From contig NZ_UWYY01000004.1 in assembly GCF_900608595.1 (NCBI RefSeq), positions 62,001 to 126,000 of the forward strand: a stretch of DNA of 64,000 bases. The letters are read 5' to 3'. Origin of the DNA: Promicromonospora panici (GTDB lineage Bacteria; Actinomycetota; Actinomycetes; Actinomycetales; Cellulomonadaceae). The notes below the pieces were generated by a model. The model was not told where the DNA came from, did not search any database, and was given only the letters and a program-made list of their open reading frames with translations. The position numbers and the translations under genes were made by a program. Below, piece by piece: positions 44,337-53,682 of this stretch. Positions within the stretch are counted from its first letter, which is position 1. Each line of letters starts with the position of its first letter.

Positions 44337-45458
44337 TCAGCGGCCGCTGAGCTTGTCGCGCAGGCGCGAGAACACACCGCCGTGCACCGACGCGAGGCGC
44401 GACTCGGGCCGCTCCTCGCCGCGCAGGACCGCGAGCTGCTGCAGGAGCGCCGTCTGCTCCTCGTCGAGACTGGTGGGCACCTGGACCTCGATGTGCACGT
44501 TGAGGTCGCCACGCCCGGTGGAGTGCAGGTGCCCCACGCCGAGGCCCTTGAGGGTCATGACCTGGCCGGGCTGCGTGCCAGGGCGCAGGTCGATCTCCTG
44601 GAGCCCGTCGAGGGTGTCGAGCTCGAGCACGGTGCCGAGCGCGGCCGCCGTCATCGGCACCTGGAGGGTGCAGTGCAGCTCGTCGCCGCGCCGGACGAAC
44701 GTGTCGTGCGCGCGCTCCCGGATCTCGACGTACAGATCGCCGGCGGGGCCACCACCGGGGCCCACCTCGCCCTGTGCGGAGAGCTTGATGCGCGTGCCGG
44801 TGTCGACGCCGGCGGGCACGTTCACCGAGATGGTGCGGCGCGAGCGCACCCGGCCCTCGCCGGAGCAGTCGGTGCACGGCTCGGGGATCACGGTGCCGAA
44901 GCCGCCGCAGGCGGAGCACGGCTGGTTGGTCATGACCTGGCCGAGGAAGGAACGGGCCACCCGCTGTACGGAGCCACGGCCGTGGCAGACGTCGCAGGTG
45001 CGCGCCGAGGTGCCCGGCCGCGCGCCGTCGCCGCCACAGGTGTTGCACACCACCGCGGTGTCGACCTGGATCTCGCGCTTGGCGCCGAAGACCGCCTCGG
45101 CGAGCTCGAGGTCGAGCCGCACCAGCGCGTCGTTGCCGCGCCGGGCGCGCGGGACGGGCCCTGCGGGCTGCCCGCCGCCGAAGAAGGTCTCGAAGATGTC
45201 CTGGAAACCGAACCCGGCACCGAACCCGCCGCCCGCGCCACCACCCGGTGCGGTCGGGTCCACGCCCATGTCGTACTGCTGGCGCTTGTCCGGGTTGGAG
45301 AGCACCTCGTACGCGCGCGCGACATCCTTGAAGCGGTCCTCGCCCACATCACCGGCTACGTCGGGGTGCAGCTCGCGGGCCAGCTTGCGGTATGCCTTCT
45401 TGATCTGCTCGGGCGAGGCGTCGCGCGAGACACCGAGAATCTCGTAGTAGTCGGTCAC
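44337..45458 (-). CDS. dnaJ: Chaperone DnaJ (DnaJ2 type)
   Basis: A 373-aa Hsp40 co-chaperone. The J-domain has HPD at residues 31-33, followed by a Gly/Phe-rich linker (GGGAGGGFGAGFGF) and four zinc-finger CxxCxGxG motifs (CNTCGGDG, CDVCHGRG, CSACGGFG, CTDCSGEG). A C-terminal substrate domain follows. GTG start. It is downstream of hrcA by 29 bases and co-regulated through the CIRCE element. Confidence 0.98.
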   Translation of the reverse strand: MTDYYEILGVSRDASPEQIKKAYRKLARELHPDVAGDVGEDRFKDVARAYEVLSNPDKRQQYDMGVDPTAPGGGAGGGFGAGFGFQDIFETFFGGGQPAGPVPRARRGNDALVRLDLELAEAVFGAKREIQVDTAVVCNTCGGDGARPGTSARTCDVCHGRGSVQRVARSFLGQVMTNQPCSACGGFGTVIPEPCTDCSGEGRVRSRRTISVNVPAGVDTGTRIKLSAQGEVGPGGGPAGDLYVEIRERAHDTFVRRGDELHCTLQVPMTAAALGTVLELDTLDGLQEIDLRPGTQPGQVMTLKGLGVGHLHSTGRGDLNVHIEVQVPTSLDEEQTALLQQLAVLRGEERPESRLASVHGGVFSRLRDKLSGR

Positions 45459-45487
45459 AGGTCTCTCTTCGTGGATGAGGTGAGTAG

Positions 45488-46507
45488 TCAGCTGGGCAGC
45501 ACTCGCGACAGGTAGCGCGCGACGGCGCGCACCGCGGCGATGGTGCCCGGGTAGTCCATACGGGTGGGGCCGATAGAGCTCAGGATCGCGACGGTGTCGC
45601 CGTCGGACGAGCCGTAGCCCGACGTGACGACCGAGGTCTCCGACAGGCCGGCCAGCCGGTTCTCGTGGCCGATGCTCACGGCCACCCCGGCGTCGTCGGT
45701 CATGTCGGTGAGGAGACCGAGCAGGACCACCTGCTCCTCGAGCGCCTCGAGCACGGGCCGCAGGCCCTGCTCGAACCGCATGCTCGACCGTGCCAGGTTC
45801 GCCTGGCCAGTCAGCACTATGCGTTCCTCGCTCTCCTCCGTGAGCGCCGCCGTGACGACCTCGGCCACGGCGGTGGCCAGCGCCCGGTGCTCGTCGGACA
45901 TCGCCTCGGTAACCCGTGCGAAGGCGCTGCCGATCTCGGTGAGGCGGTGCCCGGCGGCCGCGGCGTTGAAGCGGGCACGCAGCTCGCCGAGCGTCCCGTC
46001 GTCCAGGCCCACCGGTGCGTCGAGGAAGCGCTGTTCCACCCGTCCCGTGTCCGTGATGACGACGACGAGGAGCCGCCCCTCGGCCGTCGGGACGAGCTCG
46101 AGGTGCCGCAGCCCGGACCGGCGCAGCGACGGGTACTGCACGACGGCGACCTGGCCCGTCAGCTGGGCGATGAGCCGCCCCGCCCGGGCCACGACGTCGT
46201 CCAGGTCGACCGCCTCGGACAGGAAGGTCTCGATGGCGCGCTTCTGGGGCATGGTCAGGGGCCGCACCTCCGCGAGCTGGTCCACGAACAGGCGGTAGCC
46301 CTTGTCGGTGGGGATGCGCCCCGCCGACGTGTGCGGCTGGGCGATGAGCCCCGCCTCCTCGAGCGCCGCCATGTCATTGCGCACCGTGGCCGGGGAGACG
46401 CCGAGCTGATGGCGCTCCGTGAGTATGCGGGATCCGACGGGCTCCCGTGTCCGGACATAGTCCTCCACGATCGCTCGCAAGACATCGAGCCTGCGTTCTT
46501 CGCTCAC
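45488..46507 (-). CDS. hrcA: Heat-inducible repressor HrcA
   Basis: A 339-aa repressor of heat-shock operons. N-terminal winged helix ([22 protein letters not shown] in blocks, then [21 protein letters not shown] and [18 protein letters not shown]). It binds CIRCE, and a CIRCE site lies 62 bases upstream at 46569. I prefer the GTG at 46507 over the GTG at 46516: GGAGG then gives an 8-base spacing. Confidence 0.97.
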   Translation of the reverse strand: MSEERRLDVLRAIVEDYVRTREPVGSRILTERHQLGVSPATVRNDMAALEEAGLIAQPHTSAGRIPTDKGYRLFVDQLAEVRPLTMPQKRAIETFLSEAVDLDDVVARAGRLIAQLTGQVAVVQYPSLRRSGLRHLELVPTAEGRLLVVVITDTGRVEQRFLDAPVGLDDGTLGELRARFNAAAAGHRLTEIGSAFARVTEAMSDEHRALATAVAEVVTAALTEESEERIVLTGQANLARSSMRFEQGLRPVLEALEEQVVLLGLLTDMTDDAGVAVSIGHENRLAGLSETSVVTSGYGSSDGDTVAILSSIGPTRMDYPGTIAAVRAVARYLSRVLPS

Positions 46508-46568
46508 CGCGCTCACCTCCGTCCCAGATAGAACGTCCGGGACCTGCACCCGGGTTCCGGCCCGCGCT

Positions 46569-46595
46569 CCAGCACTCTCGCCGACCGAGTGCCAA
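46569..46595. promoter_or_regulatory. CIRCE element (HrcA operator)
   Basis: On the minus strand the site reads TTGGCACTC-N9-GAGTGCTGG, an inverted repeat with the invariant GCACTC/GAGTGC core and 9-base spacing of CIRCE. It precedes hrcA-dnaJ and indicates autoregulation. Confidence 0.88.
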
Positions 46596-46700
46596 TCCTA
46601 CGCGGCACACGCCAGGGGCCAAGTCCCCGGTCCACCGCGGGCCCTCCGCGCACTGGCACCGCGGCCTGTCGGAGGCGCAGATGATGGTTGGATCCGTCCC

Positions 46701-47663
46701 ATGACGACACAGGCTCCCGCCCCCGGCCGTAGGCGGCGTATCGCGCGGATGGCGGTCGTACCGCTGGCGCTGATCGCCCTGCTCGCGACGGCCGGCGCGG
46801 TGTACGAGGGTGTCGCAGCGCGCGACGACGTGACGCGGTATCCGATGCCGGGGCGGATGGTCGACGTCGGCGGGCACCGGCTGCACCTGCACTGCACGGG
46901 AACGGGCGAGCCCACGGTCGTGCTCGAGGCGGGGCTGGGTGAGTCCTCGGCCGGGTGGGCGACGATCCAGGAGCGGCTGGCCGGCGACCGCCGGGTCTGC
47001 GGCTACGACCGGGCCGGCTACGCGTGGAGCGAACCGGGACCGGGCCCGCGCACCGCCGGGCAGGCGGCCGACGAGCTGCACGCCATGCTGCTGGCATCCG
47101 GAGAGCCAGGGCCGTATGTCTTCGTCGCGCACTCGTACGGCGGCCACGTCGTCCGCCTGTACGCGGACCGCTGGCCCGACCGCACCGCCGGCATGGTCCT
47201 GATCGACGTCAGCGACGAGAACGCGACCACCGCCCTGACCGCCGCGAGGGTGCCCCTGACAGCTCAGTTCGCGGTCCAGCGCGGCGCCGCCCACCTCGGT
47301 GTCATCCGGCTGTTCGGTGCCGTGCTGGTTCCCGACGACGCACCAGCCCCGACCCGGCAGGCGGTACCAGTGGTCTACGGCCCCGGGACGCTGGCGACGG
47401 CCGGCGCCGAGGTGGGCGCCGGCGTCGACAGCGCGGAGCAGGTCCAGGGCGGCGCCAGTCCCGGCGCCTGGGGCGACCGGCCCACCACCGTCATCGCCGC
47501 AGGCGGCCAGCCGGAGGCGGCGGTGGAGGCGCTGCGTCGCGTGGCCGAGCAGTCCAGCCGGGGATGCCTCGTGGTCGCCGGCACCACCGACCACTACGTC
47601 CACTACGCCGAACCGGATCTGGTCGTGAGCACGGTGCGAGACCTCGGCGAATCAGGCTGCTGA
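46701..47663 (+). CDS. Secreted/membrane alpha/beta hydrolase
   Basis: A 320-aa alpha/beta hydrolase with an N-terminal membrane anchor (MAVVPLALIALLATAGAVYEG). HCTGTGEPTVVLEAGLG gives the oxyanion region, YDRAGYAWS a family block, and FVAHSYGGHVVRLYA the nucleophile elbow HSYGG (Ser at about 145). The final catalytic His is probably in TTDHYVHYAEPD. Substrate unknown. It is divergent from hrcA and followed by a degenerate family-C repeat. Confidence 0.88.
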   Translation: MTTQAPAPGRRRRIARMAVVPLALIALLATAGAVYEGVAARDDVTRYPMPGRMVDVGGHRLHLHCTGTGEPTVVLEAGLGESSAGWATIQERLAGDRRVCGYDRAGYAWSEPGPGPRTAGQAADELHAMLLASGEPGPYVFVAHSYGGHVVRLYADRWPDRTAGMVLIDVSDENATTALTAARVPLTAQFAVQRGAAHLGVIRLFGAVLVPDDAPAPTRQAVPVVYGPGTLATAGAEVGAGVDSAEQVQGGASPGAWGDRPTTVIAAGGQPEAAVEALRRVAEQSSRGCLVVAGTTDHYVHYAEPDLVVSTVRDLGESGC

Positions 47664-47677
47664 CGCTCTGCGGGCGC

Positions 47678-47719
47678 GTGTCAGACGCACTGATCACTCG
47701 GATGACCTGTATGTCTGAC
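47678..47719. repeat. Palindromic repeat family C, copy 3 (degenerate)
   Basis: GTGTCAGACGCACTGATCA and TGACCTGTATGTCTGACC, facing arms resembling 22963 and 27804 with several mismatches, lie just after the hydrolase gene. Confidence 0.6.
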
Positions 47720-47890
47720 CCGTTCGCGAGGCTCGCCGCCCGCTGATAGGGAGATGCCTTAGGTGCCTCGGGCCGGCCCTGCGAACCCGCTCCCGAAGAT
47801 GCGGCGACCGCCCGATCCGCCGGAGGTACCTCACAGACGAATCTTGAGTCATTGCCGGCGAGGGGCCGGCATCGACCAGGAGGCATCACG

Positions 47891-48076
47891 ATGTTCGGAT
47901 TCACCGACTTCTCCGAGTACCGCAGGAACGAGCAGGACCTCGATCGCAGGAACGAGCAGGCGCGGGTGGCACGCGAGCAGCGGGACACCGCCCGCCGGCA
48001 GGCCGCCGAGCGCCGCGCCACCGAGCGCGCCGCCCGCACCAAGCAGGCCGACGCCATCCGCCCGCGCGCCGCCTGA
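47891..48076 (+). CDS. Small basic coiled-coil protein
   Basis: A 61-aa hypothetical protein starting MFGFTDFSEYRRNEQDLDRR, followed by an Arg/Gln/Ala-rich predicted coiled coil. The AGGAGG ribosome site 6 bases upstream is very strong, which supports real expression. I recognise no family. It is upstream of the LuxR-type regulator on the same strand with a 40-90 base gap. Confidence 0.6.
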   Translation: MFGFTDFSEYRRNEQDLDRRNEQARVAREQRDTARRQAAERRATERAARTKQADAIRPRAA

Positions 48077-48161
48077 CCGCCCGCGTCCCGGCGGTGCGCC
48101 ATGTTGACCAGCAACGATGAACAGCGGAACGACCACAGGACCGGCATGGGACGATGAGCCC

Positions 48162-51077
48162 ATGCCGGTCCCTCGTGCGCGCCTGGTGGGTCGAGCTCGC
48201 GAGCTCGGCGCACTGACGGCCGCTCTCGACGACGTCCGCTCGGGCGCCAACCGCACCATCGTGATCGCCGGCGAGGCAGGCATCGGCAAGACCCGCCTGC
48301 TCGACGAGCTCACCGCACGCACCGACGGCGTCACCGTCGTCACCGGGCAGTGCGCCGACGAAGGATCCGGGCCCCTCCCCTACGCGGCCCTCGCCGGCCT
48401 CCTGCAAGGAGTCGTCCAGGCAACGGGCCCCGACGCCGTCATCAACGCGGCCGGACCCGCCGCGGGTGCCCTGTCCGCGATAGCGCCCCAGCTCGTCGCC
48501 CCGGCGTCCGACGCCGGAGCAGACCGCATCCCCGAGGTCCTCGCCGACCTGCTCACCGGCCTCGCGGCCGACCGGCCAGTCGTCGTGGTCATGGAGGACC
48601 TGCACTGGTCCGACGACGTCACCCGCGCCGTCACCCTCCGCCTCGCCCGCACCGCGCCCCCGGGCATGCTCCTGCTGCTCACCTACCGCAGCGACGACGT
48701 CGGACGCGCGCACCCCCTGCGCACCCTCATGGCCGAGCTCGACCGGGCCCGCCTCACCACCCGCCTCGACCTGTCCCGCCTGGGCGAGACCGAGGTCCGC
48801 GAGATGGCGCAGGACCTGCTCGACGCCGGCCTCGACGCCGAGTCGCTCGCCGACCTGACGGACCGCAGCGAAGGCGTCCCCTTCTACGTCGAGGAGCTCG
48901 TGGGCTTCCTCGGCACCGACCTGCCCGACTCCCTGCGCGACATCCTCCTGCTGCGCTACTGGAACCTGAGCCGCGAGGCCCAGGCGCTGTGCCGCGTGGT
49001 CGCGGCCGCCGGTCCGCGCGTCTGGTACGACGTGCTCGACGACGTCCTGGCCGACCCCGCGACAGGGTTCGGACAGCGCGTCGTCCCGAACGCCGGCGCC
49101 GATCCCGAGGAGACGGCTCGCGAGGCGGTAGAGGCGCAGGTCCTGGTGGTCACCCACGTCGGGTACGCGTTCCGGCACGCCCTGGTCCAGGAGGCCGTGT
49201 ACGCCGAGCTGCTGCCGGGCGAGCGCCGCCGTCTGCACGCCGCCTACGCGCAGGCGCTCGAGCGTGCCCTCGTCCGGCGCGCCCGGTCGGTCGCGAAGCT
49301 GTCCCGCATCGCCGACCACTGGTGGCGCGCGGGGATGCTCGACAAGGCGCTCGCGGCGGCCGTCGTCGGGCACCAGGCGGCTGCGGACGGCGCTGCGGCG
49401 TCGACCGCCGTCGCGCTGGGCGAGCGCGCCCTGGAGCTCTGGGAGCAGGTGCCCGACGCCGAGGCCGTGGCCGGCCTGCCCCACCACGAGCTGCTCCGCA
49501 CGGTCGCCGAGTCGCTGCGGGGTGCCACCCGGACCACGCGCGCCCTCGCCGTGGCGCACGAGGCGATCGCCGAGTGGCCCGCCGACGACCCGGCGGGCCT
49601 CGCAGGCATGCTCTCCGACACGGCGCTCATCGCGGGCCACGCCGGCTCGGACGAGGGGCCGGAGCTCATCGAGCGGGCCCTCGCGCTCGTGGAACCCGGC
49701 CGGGACGACGCCGTGCGCGGCCACCTCCTGATGCTGCAGGCGCGTCACGCCATGCTCGACGGGAGGCCCCGCGAGGCGATCGAGGCCGCGACGGCCGCCC
49801 ACGACGTCGGCAGCGCGATCGGCAGTGCCGGAGTCGTGTCCGTCGCCCTGAACCTGCGGGGCGTGAGCCGGGTTCAGCTCGGCGACACCGGGGGCTTCGC
49901 GGAGATCGACGCCGGCCGGGCGGCGGCCGAGGACACCTGGCACGGACTCAGCCGGTACTACATCAACGGGTCGGACGTCCGGCTCCTCGTGGGCGACTGG
50001 GCCCGGGCGGCGGAGATCGCCCAGGAAGGGGTGGGCGCCGCCCGCCGGTACGGCTCGTCCGAGGGGTCCCGGATCATGATCGAGGGCAACCTGGCCGAAG
50101 CGTGGCTCGGGCGCGGCGACTGGGCCGAGGCCGCCGCCTGGTACGAGCGGACGGTCCCGCCGATCCCCGACAGCGTGTACTCCGTCTACCTCAGCGACCG
50201 CCGGGCCTGGCTCATGATGTGGCAGGGGCAGGTGGAACAGGCGCAGGCCGAGGCGCGCCGCCGAGCGACGACCTGGGAGCGGTTCGGGCGCCTGGAGGAA
50301 CAGATCAGGTCACGCACGAGCATGACCCTGGCGGAGCTCGCGCTGCTGCGCGACGAGCCGGCCGAGGCCCTGGAGCGCATGTCGGTGGTGGTCGCCCCGG
50401 ACCACACGCGCATCCCGGCCTATGACCTGCCGCAGCTCGCGGTGGCCGCCCGGGCGATCGCCGACCTCCGCGCGACCGGCCAGGACGCGGACGACGCCCC
50501 CTACCGCGCAGCCCTCGCCGAGTGCGGGCGCTGGCCGACCTTCCCCGTGTGGTCGGCGCTGTTCGAGGCGGAGCTCGGGACCGGCCCGTGGACCGCCGTC
50601 GCCGACCTGCCGAGCCCGGGTCCCGCGCACCTGCGCCCGTACGCGCTGTACCGCGAGGGCGCGCGGCTGCTGGAGGCCGGGGACCGGACCGGCGCCCGGT
50701 CGACGCTGGGGTCGGCCGTCGCGGAGGCGGAGAAGATCGGGGCGGGGCTGATCGTCCAGCGTGCGCAGGGGCTCCTCGACCGCGCGGGGCTCGCTGGCCA
50801 GGCCCGGAAGACCGAGCCGACTGACGCGGCGGAGCGCCGTCGCGCGCCTGCCGAGAACCGCCCGGAGCGGGCCGCAGGGCCGGGCAGCGGCCTGGACACG
50901 CTCACCGCCCGTGAGCAGCAGGTTCTCGTCCTGGTGGCCGAGGGCCTGACCAACGGGCAGATCGCCGAGCGGCTGTTCATCTCGGCCAAGACCGCGTCGG
51001 TGCACGTCTCTGCGATCCTGCGCAAGCTGGACGTGTCGACCCGCACGGAGGCGGCCCTCCTGACCCGCCGCCGTTGA
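48162..51077 (+). CDS. LuxR family regulator with AAA ATPase domain (LAL type)
   Basis: A 971-aa large ATP-binding LuxR regulator. ARLVGRARELGAL begins the ATPase domain, with Walker A AGEAGIGKTRLL and Walker B VVVVMEDLHWSDD. A central TPR-like helical region (about 400-880) follows. The C-terminal HTH reads LTAREQQVLVLVAEGLTNGQI, then KTASVHVSAILRKLDVSTRTEA. I chose the ATG at 48162 (MPVPRARLVGR), the typical family start. An ATG at 48117 would add 15 residues; neither has a strong RBS. The TGA stop lies in a family-B palindrome. Confidence 0.9.
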   Translation: MPVPRARLVGRARELGALTAALDDVRSGANRTIVIAGEAGIGKTRLLDELTARTDGVTVVTGQCADEGSGPLPYAALAGLLQGVVQATGPDAVINAAGPAAGALSAIAPQLVAPASDAGADRIPEVLADLLTGLAADRPVVVVMEDLHWSDDVTRAVTLRLARTAPPGMLLLLTYRSDDVGRAHPLRTLMAELDRARLTTRLDLSRLGETEVREMAQDLLDAGLDAESLADLTDRSEGVPFYVEELVGFLGTDLPDSLRDILLLRYWNLSREAQALCRVVAAAGPRVWYDVLDDVLADPATGFGQRVVPNAGADPEETAREAVEAQVLVVTHVGYAFRHALVQEAVYAELLPGERRRLHAAYAQALERALVRRARSVAKLSRIADHWWRAGMLDKALAAAVVGHQAAADGAAASTAVALGERALELWEQVPDAEAVAGLPHHELLRTVAESLRGATRTTRALAVAHEAIAEWPADDPAGLAGMLSDTALIAGHAGSDEGPELIERALALVEPGRDDAVRGHLLMLQARHAMLDGRPREAIEAATAAHDVGSAIGSAGVVSVALNLRGVSRVQLGDTGGFAEIDAGRAAAEDTWHGLSRYYINGSDVRLLVGDWARAAEIAQEGVGAARRYGSSEGSRIMIEGNLAEAWLGRGDWAEAAAWYERTVPPIPDSVYSVYLSDRRAWLMMWQGQVEQAQAEARRRATTWERFGRLEEQIRSRTSMTLAELALLRDEPAEALERMSVVVAPDHTRIPAYDLPQLAVAARAIADLRATGQDADDAPYRAALAECGRWPTFPVWSALFEAELGTGPWTAVADLPSPGPAHLRPYALYREGARLLEAGDRTGARSTLGSAVAEAEKIGAGLIVQRAQGLLDRAGLAGQARKTEPTDAAERRRAPAENRPERAAGPGSGLDTLTAREQQVLVLVAEGLTNGQIAERLFISAKTASVHVSAILRKLDVSTRTEAALLTRRR

Positions 51078-51133
51078 GTGCTGGATATTCGCCCTTCGAT
51101 GACACTCCGAGGGGCGAAGATCCAGCACTCAAC
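51073..51133. repeat. Palindromic repeat family B, copy 3
   Basis: 22-base arms (51073-51094 and 51112-51133, core TTGAGTGCTGGATATTCGCC) pair with one mismatch. The LuxR-type gene's TGA is the TTGAGTG of the left arm. It separates that gene from DUF3097. Confidence 0.88.
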
Positions 51134-51158
51134 AGGGTCGCGGATCTAGGCTCACCGG

Positions 51159-52022
51159 GTGGTCGACGAACGGTATGGGTCCGATGTGTTGTCCCCTCAG
51201 TTTCCTGGCGCGCAGCGGGGGCGGCGGCCGACGTCGCAGCCCACTCCCGCCGAGCCCGGCCTCGTGGTCGAGGAGGTCGAGACCGGCTGGGTAGGCGCCG
51301 TCGTGCGCGTCGAGAAGTCGGGCGGCATGCACGTGGTGGTCCTCGAGGACCGGCGCGGCCGCACCCGCACCTTCCCGCTCGGCCCGGGATTCTGGGTCGA
51401 GGGCAAGCCCGTGGTGCTCACCGCGCCCGTCCTGAACCGGGCCCCCGCCAAGCCGACGCGTACGGCGTCCGGCTCCGTGGCGGTGCACGGCGCCCGGGCG
51501 CGCGTGGCGCGCGGCAGCCGCATCTGGGTGGAGGGCAAGCACGACGCAGAGCTCGTCGAGAAGGTCTGGGGCGACGACCTGCGCGTCGAGGGCGTGGTGG
51601 TCGAGATGCTCGACGGCGTGGACCACCTCGCCGAGCGCCTCGCCGAGTTCGCGCCCGACGCCGAGCGCCGCGTCGGCGTCCTGGTCGACCACCTGGTCCC
51701 CGGCTCCAAGGAACAGCGCCTCGCCGACGAGGCGCTTCGCGGCGTCCCCGCCGGCACCGTGCTGGTGCTCGGGCACCCCTACGTCGACGTGTGGCAGGCG
51801 GTCCGTGCCGAGCGCCTCGGGCTGGACCGCTGGCCGGTGATCGACCGGGGCACCGAGTGGAAGCTCGGCATCCTGCGTTCGCTGGGCTGGCCTGCCGAGA
51901 CACAGGCCGACGTCGCCCGCGGCTGGCAGCGCATCCTCGGCACGGTGCGCGACTTCCGGGACCTCGACCCCGCCCTGCTCGGACGGGTCGAAGAACTTAT
52001 CGATTTCGTGACCACGTCGTAG
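51159..52022 (+). CDS. DUF3097 family protein
   Basis: A 287-aa protein of the actinobacterial DUF3097 family, recognised from RYGSDVLSPQFPG near the start, RTFPLGPGFWVEGKPVVL, SRIWVEGKHDAELVEKVWGDDLR and LVDHLVPGSKE. The middle region resembles TOPRIM-like folds of RNase M5 type (EGKHDAE), but activity is unproven. GTG start at 51159. In many actinobacteria it neighbours lepA/hemW/hrcA, which agrees with its location here. Confidence 0.88.
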   Translation: MVDERYGSDVLSPQFPGAQRGRRPTSQPTPAEPGLVVEEVETGWVGAVVRVEKSGGMHVVVLEDRRGRTRTFPLGPGFWVEGKPVVLTAPVLNRAPAKPTRTASGSVAVHGARARVARGSRIWVEGKHDAELVEKVWGDDLRVEGVVVEMLDGVDHLAERLAEFAPDAERRVGVLVDHLVPGSKEQRLADEALRGVPAGTVLVLGHPYVDVWQAVRAERLGLDRWPVIDRGTEWKLGILRSLGWPAETQADVARGWQRILGTVRDFRDLDPALLGRVEELIDFVTTS

Positions 52023-52058
52023 GCCACCTCGCGGGCCGCAGCCTCTACCGTTGGACAC

Positions 52059-52583
52059 ATGTCCGAGAACCCGCAGGAGCCGCAGCCTCCTCAGCAGCCC
52101 GGTCCGCCGCCACAGCAGCCGCAGCCGGGTCCGGCCTACGGCTCGCCGCCGCCTGGTCAGTCGCCGTACCAGGACCAGTCCCAGCCGGCGCAGCCGCAGC
52201 CGGGTCAGCCCCAGCAAGGACCCGCCTACGGCGGGCCCTACCAGCCGCAGCCGCCCCTCAGCCCCTCGGACGAGCGTATGTGGTCCGTCCTCGCCCAGGT
52301 CATCCCGTTCGTGCTGGGGTTCATCGCGCCCCTGGTGGTCTGGCTCGTGTTCAAGGACCGCAGCCGGTTCGTGGACCAGGAGGCGAAGGAGGCCCTGAAC
52401 TTCCAGATCACCGTGGTCATCGCGCTGATCGCCGCCGCGATCATCACCGGCGTCACGTTCGGCATCGGCGGGATCGTGTACCTCGTGTTCATCGCCCCGA
52501 TCGTGTTCATGATCATGGCGGCCGTCGCGAACAGCAGGGGCGAGCCGTACCGCTACCCGGTGAACATCCGCTTCATCAAGTAG
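52059..52583 (+). CDS. DUF4870 membrane protein with Pro/Gln-rich N-terminus
   Basis: A 174-aa protein. A Pro/Gln/Gly-rich cytoplasmic tail (1-70) is followed by DUF4870 with SDERMWSVLAQVIPFVLGF and three to four helices (LGFIAPLVVWLVF, VVIALIAAAIITGVTFG, VYLVFIAPIVFMIMAAV). DQEAKEALNFQIT is the family hallmark. Function unknown. It converges on two other tail-rich membrane proteins. Confidence 0.92.
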   Translation: MSENPQEPQPPQQPGPPPQQPQPGPAYGSPPPGQSPYQDQSQPAQPQPGQPQQGPAYGGPYQPQPPLSPSDERMWSVLAQVIPFVLGFIAPLVVWLVFKDRSRFVDQEAKEALNFQITVVIALIAAAIITGVTFGIGGIVYLVFIAPIVFMIMAAVANSRGEPYRYPVNIRFIK

Positions 52584-52590
52584 CCCACCC

Positions 52591-52649
52591 CGCCGAGGTA
52601 GAACCCTGGCTCGCCAGGGTTCTACCTCGCCAGGGTTCTACCCTCGGCG
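52591..52649. repeat. Palindromic repeat family A, copy 3
   Basis: CGCCGAGGTAGAACCCTGG is followed by two inverted units ending TTCTACCCTCGGCG. It lies between the convergent DUF4870 and membrane-protein genes, the same setting as copies 1 and 2. Confidence 0.85.
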
Positions 52650-52655
52650 TTGGGG

Positions 52656-53591
52656 TCAGACCGCGGGTGCGCCGTAGGCCGCCGGGCCGGCCGCGGCGGG
52701 GCCGGCCGACACCGGGCCGCCCGTGATCCGGCGGAACGCGTAGGCGAGCGCGAGCACCGACAGCGGGATCGTGACGAACAGGCCGAGCCCGCACAGGATC
52801 GCCCCCACGATGTTGATGCCCAGGAGCGCGAGCTCGAGCAGGAACACCGGGCCGAAGTTCTGCCCCACCAGGCGGAACGACGAGGTGAAGGCCTGCCACG
52901 CGTTCTGGGCCTTGTCGACCACGCCGTGGTACGTGAACGGGGCGAAGATCGCCAGCGCAATGAGGCCGAGCCCGCACAGGAGCAGGCCGACGAAGCCGGC
53001 AACCATGAGCAGGAGCGCCGCGAGGATGATCATCCCGTAGGTGTTGACCTTGAAGAGCGTGCCCCAGGTCGCCTTCTCGCCGGAGACCTCGCGCAGCGCG
53101 GCGTTGATCCCGAGGGCGCCGAGGATCGAGGTGAGCAGCGAGCCCACCAGGCCGAGCAGCGAACTGCCGGCGGATACCCCGGCCGCCGCCTCGGTGCTGA
53201 TGTCGCCGCGCATCGCGGCCTCGTTGATCTCCTGGTAGTCACCGATCGACCCGGCGTTGAAGATGCCGCCGACCACGAACGTGAGCAGCACGAACAGCAC
53301 CCAGAACAGCCAGTTCCCCTTGAACCGGTCCCACCCGAAGCTCAGCGCCTCACCCACGCGGAACGGGCCGGACGGCTGCGTCCCGTACGGCCCCTCGGGG
53401 CCGCCGTAGGCGGGCGGCTGGCCCGCGCCACCATAGGCGGGCGGCTGCGTGGGTCCGCCGGCCGGCGGCGTCGGGCCACCCGACGGCGGCGGGGTCGGCC
53501 CACCGGCGGGCGGCGGCGTCGGGCCACCCGACGGCGGTGTCCCACCGCCCTGGTTCTGCTCGTACGGGCTCTGCGGCGTGTTCTCACTCAT
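52656..53591 (-). CDS. Multi-pass membrane protein with Gly/Pro-rich repeats
   Basis: A 311-aa protein. The N-terminal cytoplasmic tail (1-75) is built of GGPTPPPAGG-like repeats, followed by FRVGEALSFGWDRFKGNWLFWVLF and about five helices (e.g. LFVTIPLSVLALAYAF). The pattern matches actinobacterial integral membrane proteins of the DUF975/YckC-related type; I cannot assign a function. RBS CAAGGGGAACCAC. It likely pairs with the next gene, which has the same layout. Confidence 0.82.
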   Translation of the reverse strand: MSENTPQSPYEQNQGGGTPPSGGPTPPPAGGPTPPPSGGPTPPAGGPTQPPAYGGAGQPPAYGGPEGPYGTQPSGPFRVGEALSFGWDRFKGNWLFWVLFVLLTFVVGGIFNAGSIGDYQEINEAAMRGDISTEAAAGVSAGSSLLGLVGSLLTSILGALGINAALREVSGEKATWGTLFKVNTYGMIILAALLLMVAGFVGLLLCGLGLIALAIFAPFTYHGVVDKAQNAWQAFTSSFRLVGQNFGPVFLLELALLGINIVGAILCGLGLFVTIPLSVLALAYAFRRITGGPVSAGPAAAGPAAYGAPAV

Positions 53592-53682
53592 GTGGTTCCC
53601 CTTGGCTGGTCAGTGGTCCGACCCAACCTTCACCTCTTCTCCGCATCTGCGCATGTGCAATTGCCGAGTTGTTACCGGGGAA

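Noticed and set aside
48117..48161. ATG at 48117 as start of the LuxR-type regulator
   Set aside because: Neither site has a strong RBS, but the family typically begins right before LVGRxxEL, favouring 48162. The call is not certain.
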